Of a stretch of DNA of 12,799 bases, positions 7,168 to 12,799 are shown piece by piece. The notes below the pieces were generated by a model. The model saw only the letters and a program-made list of their open reading frames with translations. It was not told the origin of the DNA and did no database searches. This stretch comes from an uncultured Oscillospiraceae bacterium (GTDB lineage: Bacteria; Bacillota; Clostridia; Oscillospirales; Oscillospiraceae), in NCBI GenBank assembly GCA_934589145.1, contig CAKTNW010000044.1, positions 1-12,799 on the forward strand. Direction: 5' to 3'. The position numbers were made by a program, and so were the translations under genes. Position 1 is the first letter of the stretch, and each line of letters opens with the position of its first letter.

Positions 7168-8491
7168 GTTTGCGTTCCTCCTTTCTCACTTGTTCCTGTT
7201 GTTCGGCTTCCGCCTGCTGTAGCTGTTCGGATATCTGCGGCACATCCGCCAATATCCTGCGGCACAGGGCCAATTCCCTGCGCTTCTCCCGCAGGGAGGC
7301 AGTCTGCCGGTCAATCTCGGCGCTGCACCGTGCTTTGCTTTCCTCATCCGTGGCTCGCCTCCTTTCCTGATAAAGTGGTTTTCGCTGTATGACGCCTGCT
7401 TCGATCTCGCACTCCAGTTCGCCGGTACGGGCGGTAAGTTCCTCCGCCGTGGTGATATGATTCGACCACAGATAGCGAAACTGCCGCTCATACCGTTCCA
7501 GCCGCACGATCTCCTGCCGCATGGAAAAAGGAACGCGCCGGAAGTGCTTCTTCCGGTGTGTCCCTCGCAGCAGATAGAGATACCTGAGATAGAGCGCGTA
7601 AAAGCCAGTGATTTTTCTTTTCGGCCCGGCAGGTCGTTTCCCTTTGATGCGGTAGCGCTTGGTCTTATGCGGGAGGTCAGGCACAGTCTGTGCGCCGCCT
7701 TCCCGCTGGGTTGCCAGCCGCCTGCGAATGTCCTGCTCCGTGTAACCATCGCCCAGGCTATCCAGCCGGATCGCCCGCTTGCCGCCCGGTGGCAGCACGG
7801 TCACATACTTGCGGTTGGGGTTGTTCTGCACCACATATCCACGCCGCCGCAGAAGCATCAGAAAGGTATCGTATGTATACGCTTCCGCAATGATACTGTC
7901 AATGTCAGCGCGAACGACGCTGCGGATGGTGGGCTTGCCTGCGTTCTCCGCCTTCCATTCGGCGTAGTGCTTACCCTTGCCCTGTGGTGCGATCACGGAC
8001 AGGTCGTTTTCACGGCACAGGGCGTCCGATGTGCTTCGCACGTCAAAATAGTAGCTGCCGGGGCTGGAATGATATTTTTTGCCATCCACGAAAGACACGG
8101 AATTCACCACCACATGATTGTGGAGATGGGCTTTATCCAAGTGGGTGCCGACGACCACCTCATAGCGGTCGCCAAACAGACGCTGGGCAAAGGCCACGCC
8201 GATGGCGTGGGCCTGCTCCGGTGTCACCTCGCCGGGCACAAAGGACTGGATGAAGTGATACCCCACCACGCCGCCCAGCCTGCCGAACCGCTGCTTTGTC
8301 TCCTGCATCTCGGCATAGGCGGTTTCACAGCTTCCGCAGTTAATGGCAGACGTAAAGAAATGCTGTTCCGTTTTCTCTGGATTTGTGGCGTAAGTAATAC
8401 CAGCGTCCAGTGCGGTCTTTTCACCATTGACAACATAATCGATACGGTCATCCAGCCGCCTGCGAATGGCAAACACCTTTGTGTAAGCCAT
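7151..8491 (-). CDS. MobP-type relaxase (mobilisation nuclease)
   Basis: A 446-residue relaxase that nicks oriT and stays bound to the transferred strand. The N-terminal catalytic domain has GYHFIQSF (77-84) and the metal-binding histidine cluster HLDKAHLHNH (117-126), the signature of MobP/VirD2-like nucleases. Tyr19 in RIDYVVNGEKT is a candidate nicking tyrosine; a near-copy ITYATNPEKT follows. The middle contains a DUF-like helicase-hook region with HYAEWKAE, and the C-terminal third is highly charged and probably coiled coil (REKRRELALCRRIL, QLQQAEAEQQEQ). The ATG at 8491 lies one base after the mobC stop with AAAGG 7 bases upstream. Together with mobC it forms the relaxosome cassette adjacent to the proposed oriT. 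Confidence 0.93.
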   Translation of the reverse strand: MAYTKVFAIRRRLDDRIDYVVNGEKTALDAGITYATNPEKTEQHFFTSAINCGSCETAYAEMQETKQRFGRLGGVVGYHFIQSFVPGEVTPEQAHAIGVAFAQRLFGDRYEVVVGTHLDKAHLHNHVVVNSVSFVDGKKYHSSPGSYYFDVRSTSDALCRENDLSVIAPQGKGKHYAEWKAENAGKPTIRSVVRADIDSIIAEAYTYDTFLMLLRRRGYVVQNNPNRKYVTVLPPGGKRAIRLDSLGDGYTEQDIRRRLATQREGGAQTVPDLPHKTKRYRIKGKRPAGPKRKITGFYALYLRYLYLLRGTHRKKHFRRVPFSMRQEIVRLERYERQFRYLWSNHITTAEELTARTGELECEIEAGVIQRKPLYQERRRATDEESKARCSAEIDRQTASLREKRRELALCRRILADVPQISEQLQQAEAEQQEQVRKEERKREYQR

Positions 8492-8492
8492 G

Positions 8493-8801
8493 TCACAGCC
8501 TTTTCACGGCCTGTAAAAGCATTTTCTGCATGGACTTGATATGCTCCACATCCTCCATGCGGACAAAGCCGCTGGCATTGGCCACCTTTGCGATCTGGTT
8601 GATATTGTTGCCTATGGCGGATAGCTGCCGCAATAGCGCAGCTATTTCATCAGGCGGCCTTGACCGCAACTCCGCACCTAAAATAAGCTGCCGCAGCGTA
8701 GGCTCCAGCTTCATGCCGCAGCCCTCTGCCAGCACTTTCAGGTGTGCGTACTCGCTGCCGTTCAGCCGCAGCGAAAGCCGCTTGGCGGTTTCTCTCATCA
8801 T
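8493..8801 (-). CDS. mobC: MobC-like relaxosome protein
   Basis: A 102-residue MobC-family protein that binds oriT DNA and helps the relaxase open it. The N-terminus KRLSLRLNGSEYAHLKVLAEGCGM looks like a ribbon-helix-helix fold, and the C-terminus has the family hallmark LLRQLSAIGNNINQIAKVAN. The frame opens at GTG 8807, but AAGGA lies so close to it that ATG 8801 (7 bases from AAGGA), or the next ATG at 8798, is a better start. It directly follows the oriT-like region and directly precedes the relaxase gene, the usual order in this ICE family. Confidence 0.9.
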   Translation of the reverse strand: MMRETAKRLSLRLNGSEYAHLKVLAEGCGMKLEPTLRQLILGAELRSRPPDEIAALLRQLSAIGNNINQIAKVANASGFVRMEDVEHIKSMQKMLLQAVKRL

Positions 8802-8829
8802 CGTCACTTCCTTTTATTGAATGGGGGTC

Positions 8830-8918
8830 TTAGGGGGCTTTCGCCCCTTAACAAGCGCGTTTTGCTGTCAAAATGCTATGCTTGCAACTGCAACGCAGCC
8901 TCCGGCTGTGTTGCAGTT
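8830..8918. other. Candidate oriT: two inverted repeats between TOPRIM gene and mobC
   Basis: This gap of about 140 bases holds two dyads. The first is at 8830-8838 / 8843-8851, 9 bp with one G-T pair and a 4-base loop that reads GAAA on the minus strand. The second is at 8886-8900 / 8904-8918, 15 bp with one mismatch and a 3-base loop. Position next to mobC and the relaxase gene, and inverted repeats of this kind, are typical of oriT. The nick site cannot be identified by eye. The larger dyad could also act as a weak terminator after the TOPRIM gene, but no T-tract follows on the minus strand. Confidence 0.5.
8861..8872 (-). repeat. Third copy of the TTTGACAGCAAA intergenic motif
   Basis: The same 12-mer underlies the -35 regions of the promoters at 6541-6569 and 11040-11068. 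Here it sits between the two inverted repeats of the oriT-like region, but no acceptable -10 box follows at 16-18 bases. The half-sites TTTG and CAAA form a short dyad, so it could be a protein-binding site instead of only a -35 element. Confidence 0.5.
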
Positions 8919-8940
8919 CAGGCCGCGCCGAAAAAAGAGA

Positions 8941-9873
8941 TCAGCGGGCTTCGCCGCGCTGGGCGCAGTGCCGATACCGCAGCAGGTCATTGTAGTCCTT
9001 GCCCTGCGCCGGTGGCTTGTCGATGACCTCATAGCCCTCCAGCAGCTCCCGCAAGGACGCTGCCGCTACCCGCCCCGGCGCGTCATTGTCCAGGCACAGC
9101 ACGAGACGGGATATGTGGGGTGCTGCTTTCAAGTACCGTGAGAGTGCCGGTGGCAATCGTTTCACACCCTCGCCGGAGATGCCGCCCAGCGACAGTGTAT
9201 TGGCCTTGCGCCAGTCCCGTCCCCGCTGCTTCAGCAGCGTCAGGTAGGAGAGGGCGTCAATGGCGCTCTCGAAAAGACACAGCGTTGCACTGTCGCCCGG
9301 CGTCACCGGCACAGCAAAAGAGTATCGCTTGTCGCTGCCGGTCACCTCGCCTACAAACCGCTTTTCTTGCAGCGTTCCCCGCTGCATGGCGTAGGCCGGT
9401 CTGTCACCAGTAAAGCCCACGAATACGCAGTTGTGATGCTGCGCCGATTCATAGAGTAGGCCATGCTTGATGCAGTGGTTGATGATCTCCGGATCAATGC
9501 CGCGGCCATGGAGGTATGAAAAAACACGCCGGTTGTCGGCGTGTTTGGGCGGTAAAGAGAATATTTTCGTTGTGTGTGCTTTGCTGCGAGGTACTTCTGC
9601 CAGCGGCGCACCGGCAGCATTTAGGATGCGCTGCACAGCGTCCGGCAGCGGCAGCTCCCGCACAGTGGTCAGGTAGTCCAGCGCATTACTTCCGCCGACG
9701 CCACGCGACCACCAGTACCATTTCCCGTTGGAAATTTTTAGGCTGTCATGGCTTCTGGTAGCGTAGGTGTTGCCGCCTGCGCTGACCAGTTCCTCCGGCT
9801 CACAGCACCGCAGATAGGTCAGCAGATCCATCTCGCGGGCACGGGCTAACTGCTCTGGTGGAATAAACGGCAT
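8941..9873 (-). CDS. DUF3991/TOPRIM domain protein (primase-like)
   Basis: A 310-residue ICE replication/transfer protein of the DUF3991-TOPRIM family, probably involved in priming or processing the transferred strand. Residues 1-90 resemble the primase zinc-finger-like domain without its usual cysteine set (TYATRSHDSLKISNGKWYWW, GGSNALDYL). DUF3991 follows with HADNRRVFSYLHGRGID (111-127). The TOPRIM fold has the catalytic Glu202 in CLFESAIDALSYL, the acidic motif CLDNDAPGR (Asp262, Asp264) and KDYNDLL near the end. ATG 9873 has AGGAGG 9 bases upstream. Upstream are three operator-like repeats; downstream is the oriT-like region. A terminator-like hairpin lies inside the gene at 9519-9546. 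Confidence 0.9.
   Translation of the reverse strand: MPFIPPEQLARAREMDLLTYLRCCEPEELVSAGGNTYATRSHDSLKISNGKWYWWSRGVGGSNALDYLTTVRELPLPDAVQRILNAAGAPLAEVPRSKAHTTKIFSLPPKHADNRRVFSYLHGRGIDPEIINHCIKHGLLYESAQHHNCVFVGFTGDRPAYAMQRGTLQEKRFVGEVTGSDKRYSFAVPVTPGDSATLCLFESAIDALSYLTLLKQRGRDWRKANTLSLGGISGEGVKRLPPALSRYLKAAPHISRLVLCLDNDAPGRVAAASLRELLEGYEVIDKPPAQGKDYNDLLRYRHCAQRGEAR
9519..9546 (-). terminator. Terminator-like hairpin inside the TOPRIM coding sequence
   Basis: On the minus (coding) strand a perfect 10-bp stem AAACACGCCG / CGGCGTGTTT with a 5-base loop runs directly into six T residues, the form of an intrinsic terminator. It falls about 330 bases into the gene, over codons for the conserved HADNRRVF. 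It may be functional attenuation or chance; the encoded residues are a family motif, so selection on protein could explain it. Confidence 0.45.
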
Positions 9874-9891
9874 AGAACATCACCTCCTTTC

Positions 9892-9954
9892 CCGATGATT
9901 GGCGAAATATTTTTCCGACGATTGGCGGAAATCTGATCCGACAGTTGGCGGAAA
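9892..9954. repeat. Three operator-like direct repeats upstream of the TOPRIM gene
   Basis: Copies begin at 9892, 9915 and 9938, exactly 23 bases apart. The consensus on the plus strand is CCGAYRRTTGGCGGAAA; the first copy lacks one G. On the minus strand the middle copy is also a dyad (TTTCCG, 8 bases, CGGAAA). The array lies between a terminator and the ribosome site of the TOPRIM gene, so it is a good candidate for binding of a repressor or an iteron-binding protein. Confidence 0.7.
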
Positions 9955-9968
9955 GCCCTGTGTACGCA

Positions 9969-9998
9969 AAAAAGCGCAGGCACTTGCCTACGCTTTTT
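9969..9998 (-). terminator. Intrinsic terminator after the cargo pair
   Basis: A 14-bp stem (AAAAAGCG...CGCTTTTT, with one G-U on the minus strand) closed by a 2-base loop and followed by a T-run lies about 20 bases after the stop of the small cargo protein. The arms also carry a T-run in the opposite direction, so it may work both ways. It separates the cargo transcript from the TOPRIM operon. Confidence 0.8.
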
Positions 9999-10018
9999 CA
10001 TAGAATTATTTTTGCTTG

Positions 10019-10240
10019 TTACGCATTGGCTTTCTGGAGATAAAATTCACTCTCTGCAACACGAATCACAAAATCATACTCCAGTCTGTTCGCCTTGGAC
10101 ATATTGATATTGTAACGCTTGCTGACCTGTCGCAGATAGGCAAAATACGCCTTATCTTCCTGTGTAAGCGGCGCGACCCACCCTGTTTGGGCGGCGTGAT
10201 CTTCTATGCGCCGAAGATATTCAAGCTCTTTCTGATCCAT
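10019..10240 (-). CDS. Small helical protein of unknown function, paired with the GNAT-like gene
   Basis: A 73-residue acidic/basic mixed protein beginning MDQKELEYLRRIED, with a middle TQEDKAYFAYLRQVSKRYNI and an end VIRVAESEFYLQKANA. It appears mainly helical; I see no signal peptide, membrane segment or metal site, and I do not recognise the family. The frame opens further upstream (10288), but ATG 10240 has GGAGG 9 bases before it and is the likely start. It overlaps the end of the GNAT-like gene by 20 bases, so the two are co-transcribed and probably translated together. Such an arrangement is compatible with a toxin-antitoxin pair or an enzyme with its regulator, but the sequence does not show which. 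A terminator follows. Confidence 0.65.
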   Translation of the reverse strand: MDQKELEYLRRIEDHAAQTGWVAPLTQEDKAYFAYLRQVSKRYNINMSKANRLEYDFVIRVAESEFYLQKANA

Positions 10241-10760
10241 TGTCACGCACCTCCGTAATAAAATCTGATAGAATAGTTGCTGCGGCATCCTCCCATATTA
10301 CCAAGCGAAACGGATCATATGATGCAACCTGCCGCGCACCAAAGTTGTTCATGTAGTAGTCCAGTAGCTCACTGGTTTTCGCTTTGAATATCAAAATGCC
10401 ATCAAATCCCTCGTCCAGTGAAATCTGTATTGCATAAGCAAACAGTGCTTTTGCAATGCCGAAGTACTTTTTTGATCCACCTTCTAAATGAAGAAGATTT
10501 GCATTGCTATGACGTGCATTTTCAAGATAAAGGATTTCAACGGCTAAGCCATCCTCATCCAACTCATATGACATCAGGCCCAACAATTCATCATTGTCCA
10601 TGCGGTGCAAGGCGACCTTGTTGGGTAATTGTTTCGCATAAGGAGTTGTCCACGCAGTTTGCCAATTCTTTGTTGCCATCAAATCCTGTTCCGTCGCATC
10701 CTTTACGACTGCCGGAATTTTTGCATTGGTCGCATACTCCAAAACAAATAGATTCAACAT
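10221..10760 (-). CDS. GNAT-like acetyltransferase fold protein (ICE cargo)
   Basis: About 179 residues. The second half has the layout of a GNAT domain: a strand GLAVEILYLENARHS, a basic/Gly stretch EGGSKKYFGIAKALFAYAIQIS in the place of the acetyl-CoA loop, GFDGILIFKAK, then LLDYYMNNFGARQV, the usual C-terminal GNAT helix-strand, and a final FRLVIWEDAA. The Q/RxxGxG/A loop is poorly conserved, so activity is uncertain. The N-terminus includes AKIPAVVKDATEQDLMATKNWQTAW, where substrate specificity would lie. I place the start at ATG 10760, 6 bases after AGGA; ATG 10766 is too close to that site. Base composition is visibly more AT-rich than the conjugation genes, which suggests separate acquisition. 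It could be a GNAT toxin, a modifying enzyme or an inactive relative. Confidence 0.7.
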   Translation of the reverse strand: MLNLFVLEYATNAKIPAVVKDATEQDLMATKNWQTAWTTPYAKQLPNKVALHRMDNDELLGLMSYELDEDGLAVEILYLENARHSNANLLHLEGGSKKYFGIAKALFAYAIQISLDEGFDGILIFKAKTSELLDYYMNNFGARQVASYDPFRLVIWEDAAATILSDFITEVRDNGSERA

Positions 10761-10782
10761 CACCATTCCTCATTTCATAAGT

Positions 10783-10811
10783 AGTTTACCACAGTTGAGG
10801 TCAAAAAACAA
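10783..10811 (-). promoter_or_regulatory. Possible promoter for the GNAT-like cargo pair
   Basis: On the minus strand TTGTTT (10811-10806) is followed after 17 bases by TAAACT (10788-10783), with a TG one base before it (extended -10). The predicted start lies about 16 bases before the ATG. The boxes are only moderate matches. Confidence 0.4.
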
Positions 10812-10906
10812 GTAGCCTCTGCATTCTCAATGTGCACAAGTCCATGTCTTACCTGCACACGCTCCTTGTATCATGTGCTTTTTTAGGAGATTCCACTCTT
10901 TCCAAT
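10812..10906. other. Non-coding stretch without recognised content
   Basis: This is the part of the gap upstream of the cargo pair (10761-11074) that holds no recognised element. I see no open frame of note on either strand and only a short dyad (GCACA...TGTGC, 10853-10879) followed by T residues on the plus strand, too weak to call a terminator. Confidence 0.5.
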
Positions 10907-10948
10907 TAGGGAACTTTTTGCATCAATAAGTGACTGTTTTGTTCCCTA
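10907..10948 (-). promoter_or_regulatory. Second GGGAAC inverted repeat, possible antiterminator partner
   Basis: TAGGGAAC (10907-10914) and GTTCCCTA (10941-10948) are an exact 8-bp inverted repeat with a 26-base loop. Because the adjacent terminator (10961-10996) has the same AGGGAAC/GTTCCCT core, arms of the two hairpins can pair with each other instead, as in attenuators. Confidence 0.45.
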
Positions 10949-10960
10949 TTTTTCTTTCGT

Positions 10961-10996
10961 GAAAAAGGGAACTTCTATGCGGAAGTTCCCTTTTTC
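10961..10996. terminator. Strong bidirectional intrinsic terminator
   Basis: A perfect 15-bp inverted repeat (GAAAAAGGGAACTTC and its complement) with a 6-base loop carries T-runs on both strands. It lies downstream of the helicase and unknown-protein genes on the minus strand and of the promoter at 11040-11068, so it ends that transcript or attenuates the promoter. Confidence 0.85.
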
Positions 10997-11039
10997 GGCT
11001 GCACGCCCCACAAGCATATGCAGCACGATCACCATGAGC

Positions 11040-11068
11040 ACTATAACAAAGCCTGCATTTGCTGTCAA
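11040..11068 (-). promoter_or_regulatory. Near-consensus promoter upstream of the terminator (possible short RNA)
   Basis: On the minus strand TTGACA (11068-11063), a 17-base spacer and TATAGT (11045-11040) make a near-perfect sigma-A promoter just after the stop of the 134-residue protein. Predicted start is near 11033, and the first strong terminator ends near 10961, so the default product is an RNA of about 70 bases. It shares the 14-mer TTTGACAGCAAATG with the pilus-operon promoter. Confidence 0.7.
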
Positions 11069-11074
11069 ACTATT

Positions 11075-11479
11075 TCACCGCTCCCGTCCTGTTCTCATGC
11101 GGTAGGCATAGTTCTGGACACTATACCGGCGCATATAGTCGTTTTCGGAGGGAGCGGCGGAGTCAAGATTCAGCCCCTCCAGACGCCGGTCGTCCGGATC
11201 AAGCACCTCCTCTATTGGAATGACGCGGAGCTTCGCCCGGCATTTCAGTTCGCCGCCGAACACACCGGCCACACAGTGAAAGCCCCTGTCGCCGCACACC
11301 CACAGCAGCCGCTTGCCTGCCGGAATGTCTCCAAAGGGCTGCTTGAGTACCACCACTGACCACGGTTCCGCGCCCGCTACCTTATAGTAGCCGGAATTCT
11401 CTGCCCGTTCATAGGCTTGGATCATCTTCTCGAATTTTCGCTGCGGTTCTATGTAGAACCAACTCTCTTGGTATCCCAT
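11075..11479 (-). CDS. Conserved-looking ICE protein of unknown function
   Basis: A 134-residue soluble protein starting MGYQESWFYIEPQRKFEKM. It looks like an alpha/beta fold: a helix (EKMIQAYERAEN), then strands with PWSVVVLKQPFGDIPAGKRLLWVCGDRG and a Cys/Gly stretch FHCVAGVFGGELKCRAKLRVIPIEEVLD, then a polar tail with repeated Tyr/Arg (NDYMRRYSVQNYAYRMR). I do not recognise the family and see no catalytic signature. The ATG at 11479 lies 6 bases after the helicase stop, with AAAGG upstream, so it is the last gene of the helicase operon. Codon and base use match the conjugation genes, so it belongs to the ICE backbone instead of the cargo. Confidence 0.8.
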   Translation of the reverse strand: MGYQESWFYIEPQRKFEKMIQAYERAENSGYYKVAGAEPWSVVVLKQPFGDIPAGKRLLWVCGDRGFHCVAGVFGGELKCRAKLRVIPIEEVLDPDDRRLEGLNLDSAAPSENDYMRRYSVQNYAYRMRTGRER

Positions 11480-11485
11480 ATCGAC

Positions 11486-12799
11486 CTACCTTTCCAATTG
11501 TGGCTTTTTTCTCGCCGGTGGCTGTTCGCCAGCCTCCGGCGCTCCTGTATCTGCGATGACTTCCGGCTCACGCTTGTCCATATTCAGCAGCGCGTTCAGC
11601 TCCTCCAACCGCGCCAACTTCGTTTTCAGCTCCTCCTCGCGGGGGAACGGCTTCTGCACCTCTGCCTTCGCCGTTTCCAACTGGGTATGCAGTTCGCTCA
11701 GCTTCTCACGGCAAGCCTGCTCCTTGACCGGCAGTGTCTCCAGCAGGTTATCCATGCGTTGGATGTTGCCGAACACGTCCGTGCCCAACGTCACCACATG
11801 GCGCAGCTGCCCGATCATGGTCAGCCGGTACTCCTGCGAAAAGCTATCAAAGGACAGTTCCAGCGTCAGACCACGGTAAGAGCCCACCTGCGTCGGCTCC
11901 GGCGTCAGCATATTCTGACACATGGCCAGCAGCTCCGCGCCAGCCGCTTTCTTTTCGGTATAGCCCTTGCCCGCCAGCGTCATGGGGGAGAAACCGTCCT
12001 CATTAGGCGCGGTGTGCTCCTTGACTGCGGCAATGTCCGCGCTATACCCGGCAAGGCGCTCCTGTGTCTCCGCGAGAGACTTGGGAAACGTCTTACTGAT
12101 GGCATCCTCCAGCGCGTACCGCTGGCTCAGGTGGCTGCTTTTCAGCAGTTTCAGCTTCGTCACCTCTATGTCTAAGTCCATCTTCTCCTTGATAAGCGGA
12201 TTGCCGCTGGCCAGTGCCTTGATCTCCGCGTAGGAGAGCGCCTGCTCGTCCACATCCTCGGCAGAGCGTACAGGGGACTTGCTGGTCATGATCTGCGCGA
12301 TGAATTTCTGCTTTCGCTCCACCAACTGATAGAGATAGGCGTCAAACGTGCCCTCGGTGACGTAGCTGTAAATGTCCACCTCGGCATTTTCGTTTCCCTG
12401 CCGGATGATGCGGCCCTCCCGCTGCTGAAGGTCGGAGGGCCGCCACGGACAATCCAGATGGTGCAAGGCCACCAGCTTCTGCTGGCAGTTGGTTCCGGCT
12501 CCCATGCGCTGTGTGCTACCCAGCAGCACCCGCACCTGACCGGCGCGCACCTTGGCGAACAGGTCTTTTTTCTGCGCCTCCGTCTTGGCGTCGTGGATAT
12601 AGGCGATCTCGTTTTCCGGCACGCCCATCGCCAGCAGCTTACTGCGGATGTCATCATAAACGCTGAAAACACCGTCGCCCTTGGGTGTGGACAGGTCACA
12701 GAAAATCATCTGCGTGGAGCGTTTTTCCGCCGTGCGCCGCCAGATGTCAAATACTGTCTCCGCGCACTTGACCGCTTTGCTCTCCGGGTCGGCGGGCAG
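11486..12799 (-). CDS. Large SNF2-type helicase (ICE helicase/methylase family), C-terminal part
   Basis: The frame is open to the right edge; 437 residues are visible. The first third is the second RecA-like domain of an SF2/SNF2 helicase: a strand QMIFCDLSTP, IAYIHDAKTEAQKKDLF, motif V-like STQRMGAGTNCQ, LHHLDCPWRPSDL and the arginine-finger motif VI QREGRIIRQGN (about residues 125-135 of the fragment). A long charged, partly coiled-coil tail follows (EKMDLDIEVTKLKLL, LLETLPVKEQACREKLSELH, ELKTKLARLEELNALL) and ends in a Pro/Lys-rich segment. Proteins with this exact helicase tail in clostridial ICEs are usually very long and carry an N-terminal DNA methylase domain; that part, if present, is outside the window. 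The stop is 6 bases before the next gene. Confidence 0.9.
   Translation of the reverse strand: MPADPESKAVKCAETVFDIWRRTAEKRSTQMIFCDLSTPKGDGVFSVYDDIRSKLLAMGVPENEIAYIHDAKTEAQKKDLFAKVRAGQVRVLLGSTQRMGAGTNCQQKLVALHHLDCPWRPSDLQQREGRIIRQGNENAEVDIYSYVTEGTFDAYLYQLVERKQKFIAQIMTSKSPVRSAEDVDEQALSYAEIKALASGNPLIKEKMDLDIEVTKLKLLKSSHLSQRYALEDAISKTFPKSLAETQERLAGYSADIAAVKEHTAPNEDGFSPMTLAGKGYTEKKAAGAELLAMCQNMLTPEPTQVGSYRGLTLELSFDSFSQEYRLTMIGQLRHVVTLGTDVFGNIQRMDNLLETLPVKEQACREKLSELHTQLETAKAEVQKPFPREEELKTKLARLEELNALLNMDKREPEVIADTGAPEAGEQPPARKKPQLER

Noticed and set aside
7457..8539. A 360-codon plus-strand open frame opposite the relaxase gene
   Set aside because: The minus strand encodes a relaxase with an intact histidine cluster; the plus frame shows no recognisable domain.
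8861..8890. Promoter for mobC based on the TTGACA at 8866-8871
   Set aside because: No -10-like hexamer lies 16-18 bases downstream; the bases there are the GC-rich dyad.
10946..11035. A 29-codon minus-strand frame starting MVIVLHMLVG just after the 11040 promoter
   Set aside because: Its ATG falls on the predicted transcription start, there is no ribosome site, and most of it is the terminator stem.
1..12799. CRISPR arrays, tRNA or rRNA genes, or insertion sequences
   Set aside because: No spaced repeat array, cloverleaf, rRNA-like segment or transposase frame was seen; the only repeat array (9892-9954) has three short operator-like copies.

Overview
The window is a piece of an integrative and conjugative element (ICE) of the Tn1549 / clostridial CTn type, most likely from a GC-rich gut Clostridia species (Oscillospiraceae-like). 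The assignment rests on family recognition: a PcfB (DUF3801) protein, a VirD4-like coupling protein, a MobP-type relaxase with MobC, a DUF3991/TOPRIM protein and the end of a giant SNF2-type helicase. Every supported gene is on the minus strand, so transcription runs from the right edge to the left edge.

In transcription order: (1) the C-terminal part of a large SNF2-type helicase (12799-11486) and a small unknown protein (11479-11075). (2) A regulatory gap (11074-10761) with a near-consensus promoter, a strong intrinsic terminator and a set of alternating repeats that could fold in alternative ways. (3) A small, visibly AT-richer cargo pair, a GNAT-like protein and a 73-residue helical protein, ending at a second terminator. 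(4) Three operator-like repeats in front of the TOPRIM gene, then an oriT-like segment with two inverted repeats, then mobC, the relaxase gene and pcfB as a compact DNA-processing operon.

(5) After a second near-consensus promoter (6541-6569) comes a sortase-assembled pilus operon: a proline/glutamate-rich lipoprotein, a thioester-domain tip adhesin with an LPFTG signal, a major pilin with YPKN pilin motif, E-box and LPKTG signal, and two sortases. (6) The last sortase overlaps the virD4 start by four bases, so the pilus genes sit between pcfB and virD4, genes that are usually close together. The virD4 reading frame is interrupted 58 bases from the left edge by what looks like the 5' end of a group II intron (GTGCG), placed so that splicing would restore a conserved Phe-Trp-Glu-Lys.

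Taken together, the DNA-processing proteins (TOPRIM protein, MobC, relaxase) would act at oriT and PcfB/VirD4 would pass the nucleoprotein to the mating channel, whose genes are not in the window. The pilus, with a thioester domain able to bond covalently to a surface, is a plausible mating-contact or host-adhesion device made together with the coupling protein. The points most worth a second look are this pilus/coupling-protein linkage, the intron, a repeated promoter motif found three times between genes, the attenuator-like repeats, and the GNAT plus small-protein cargo.
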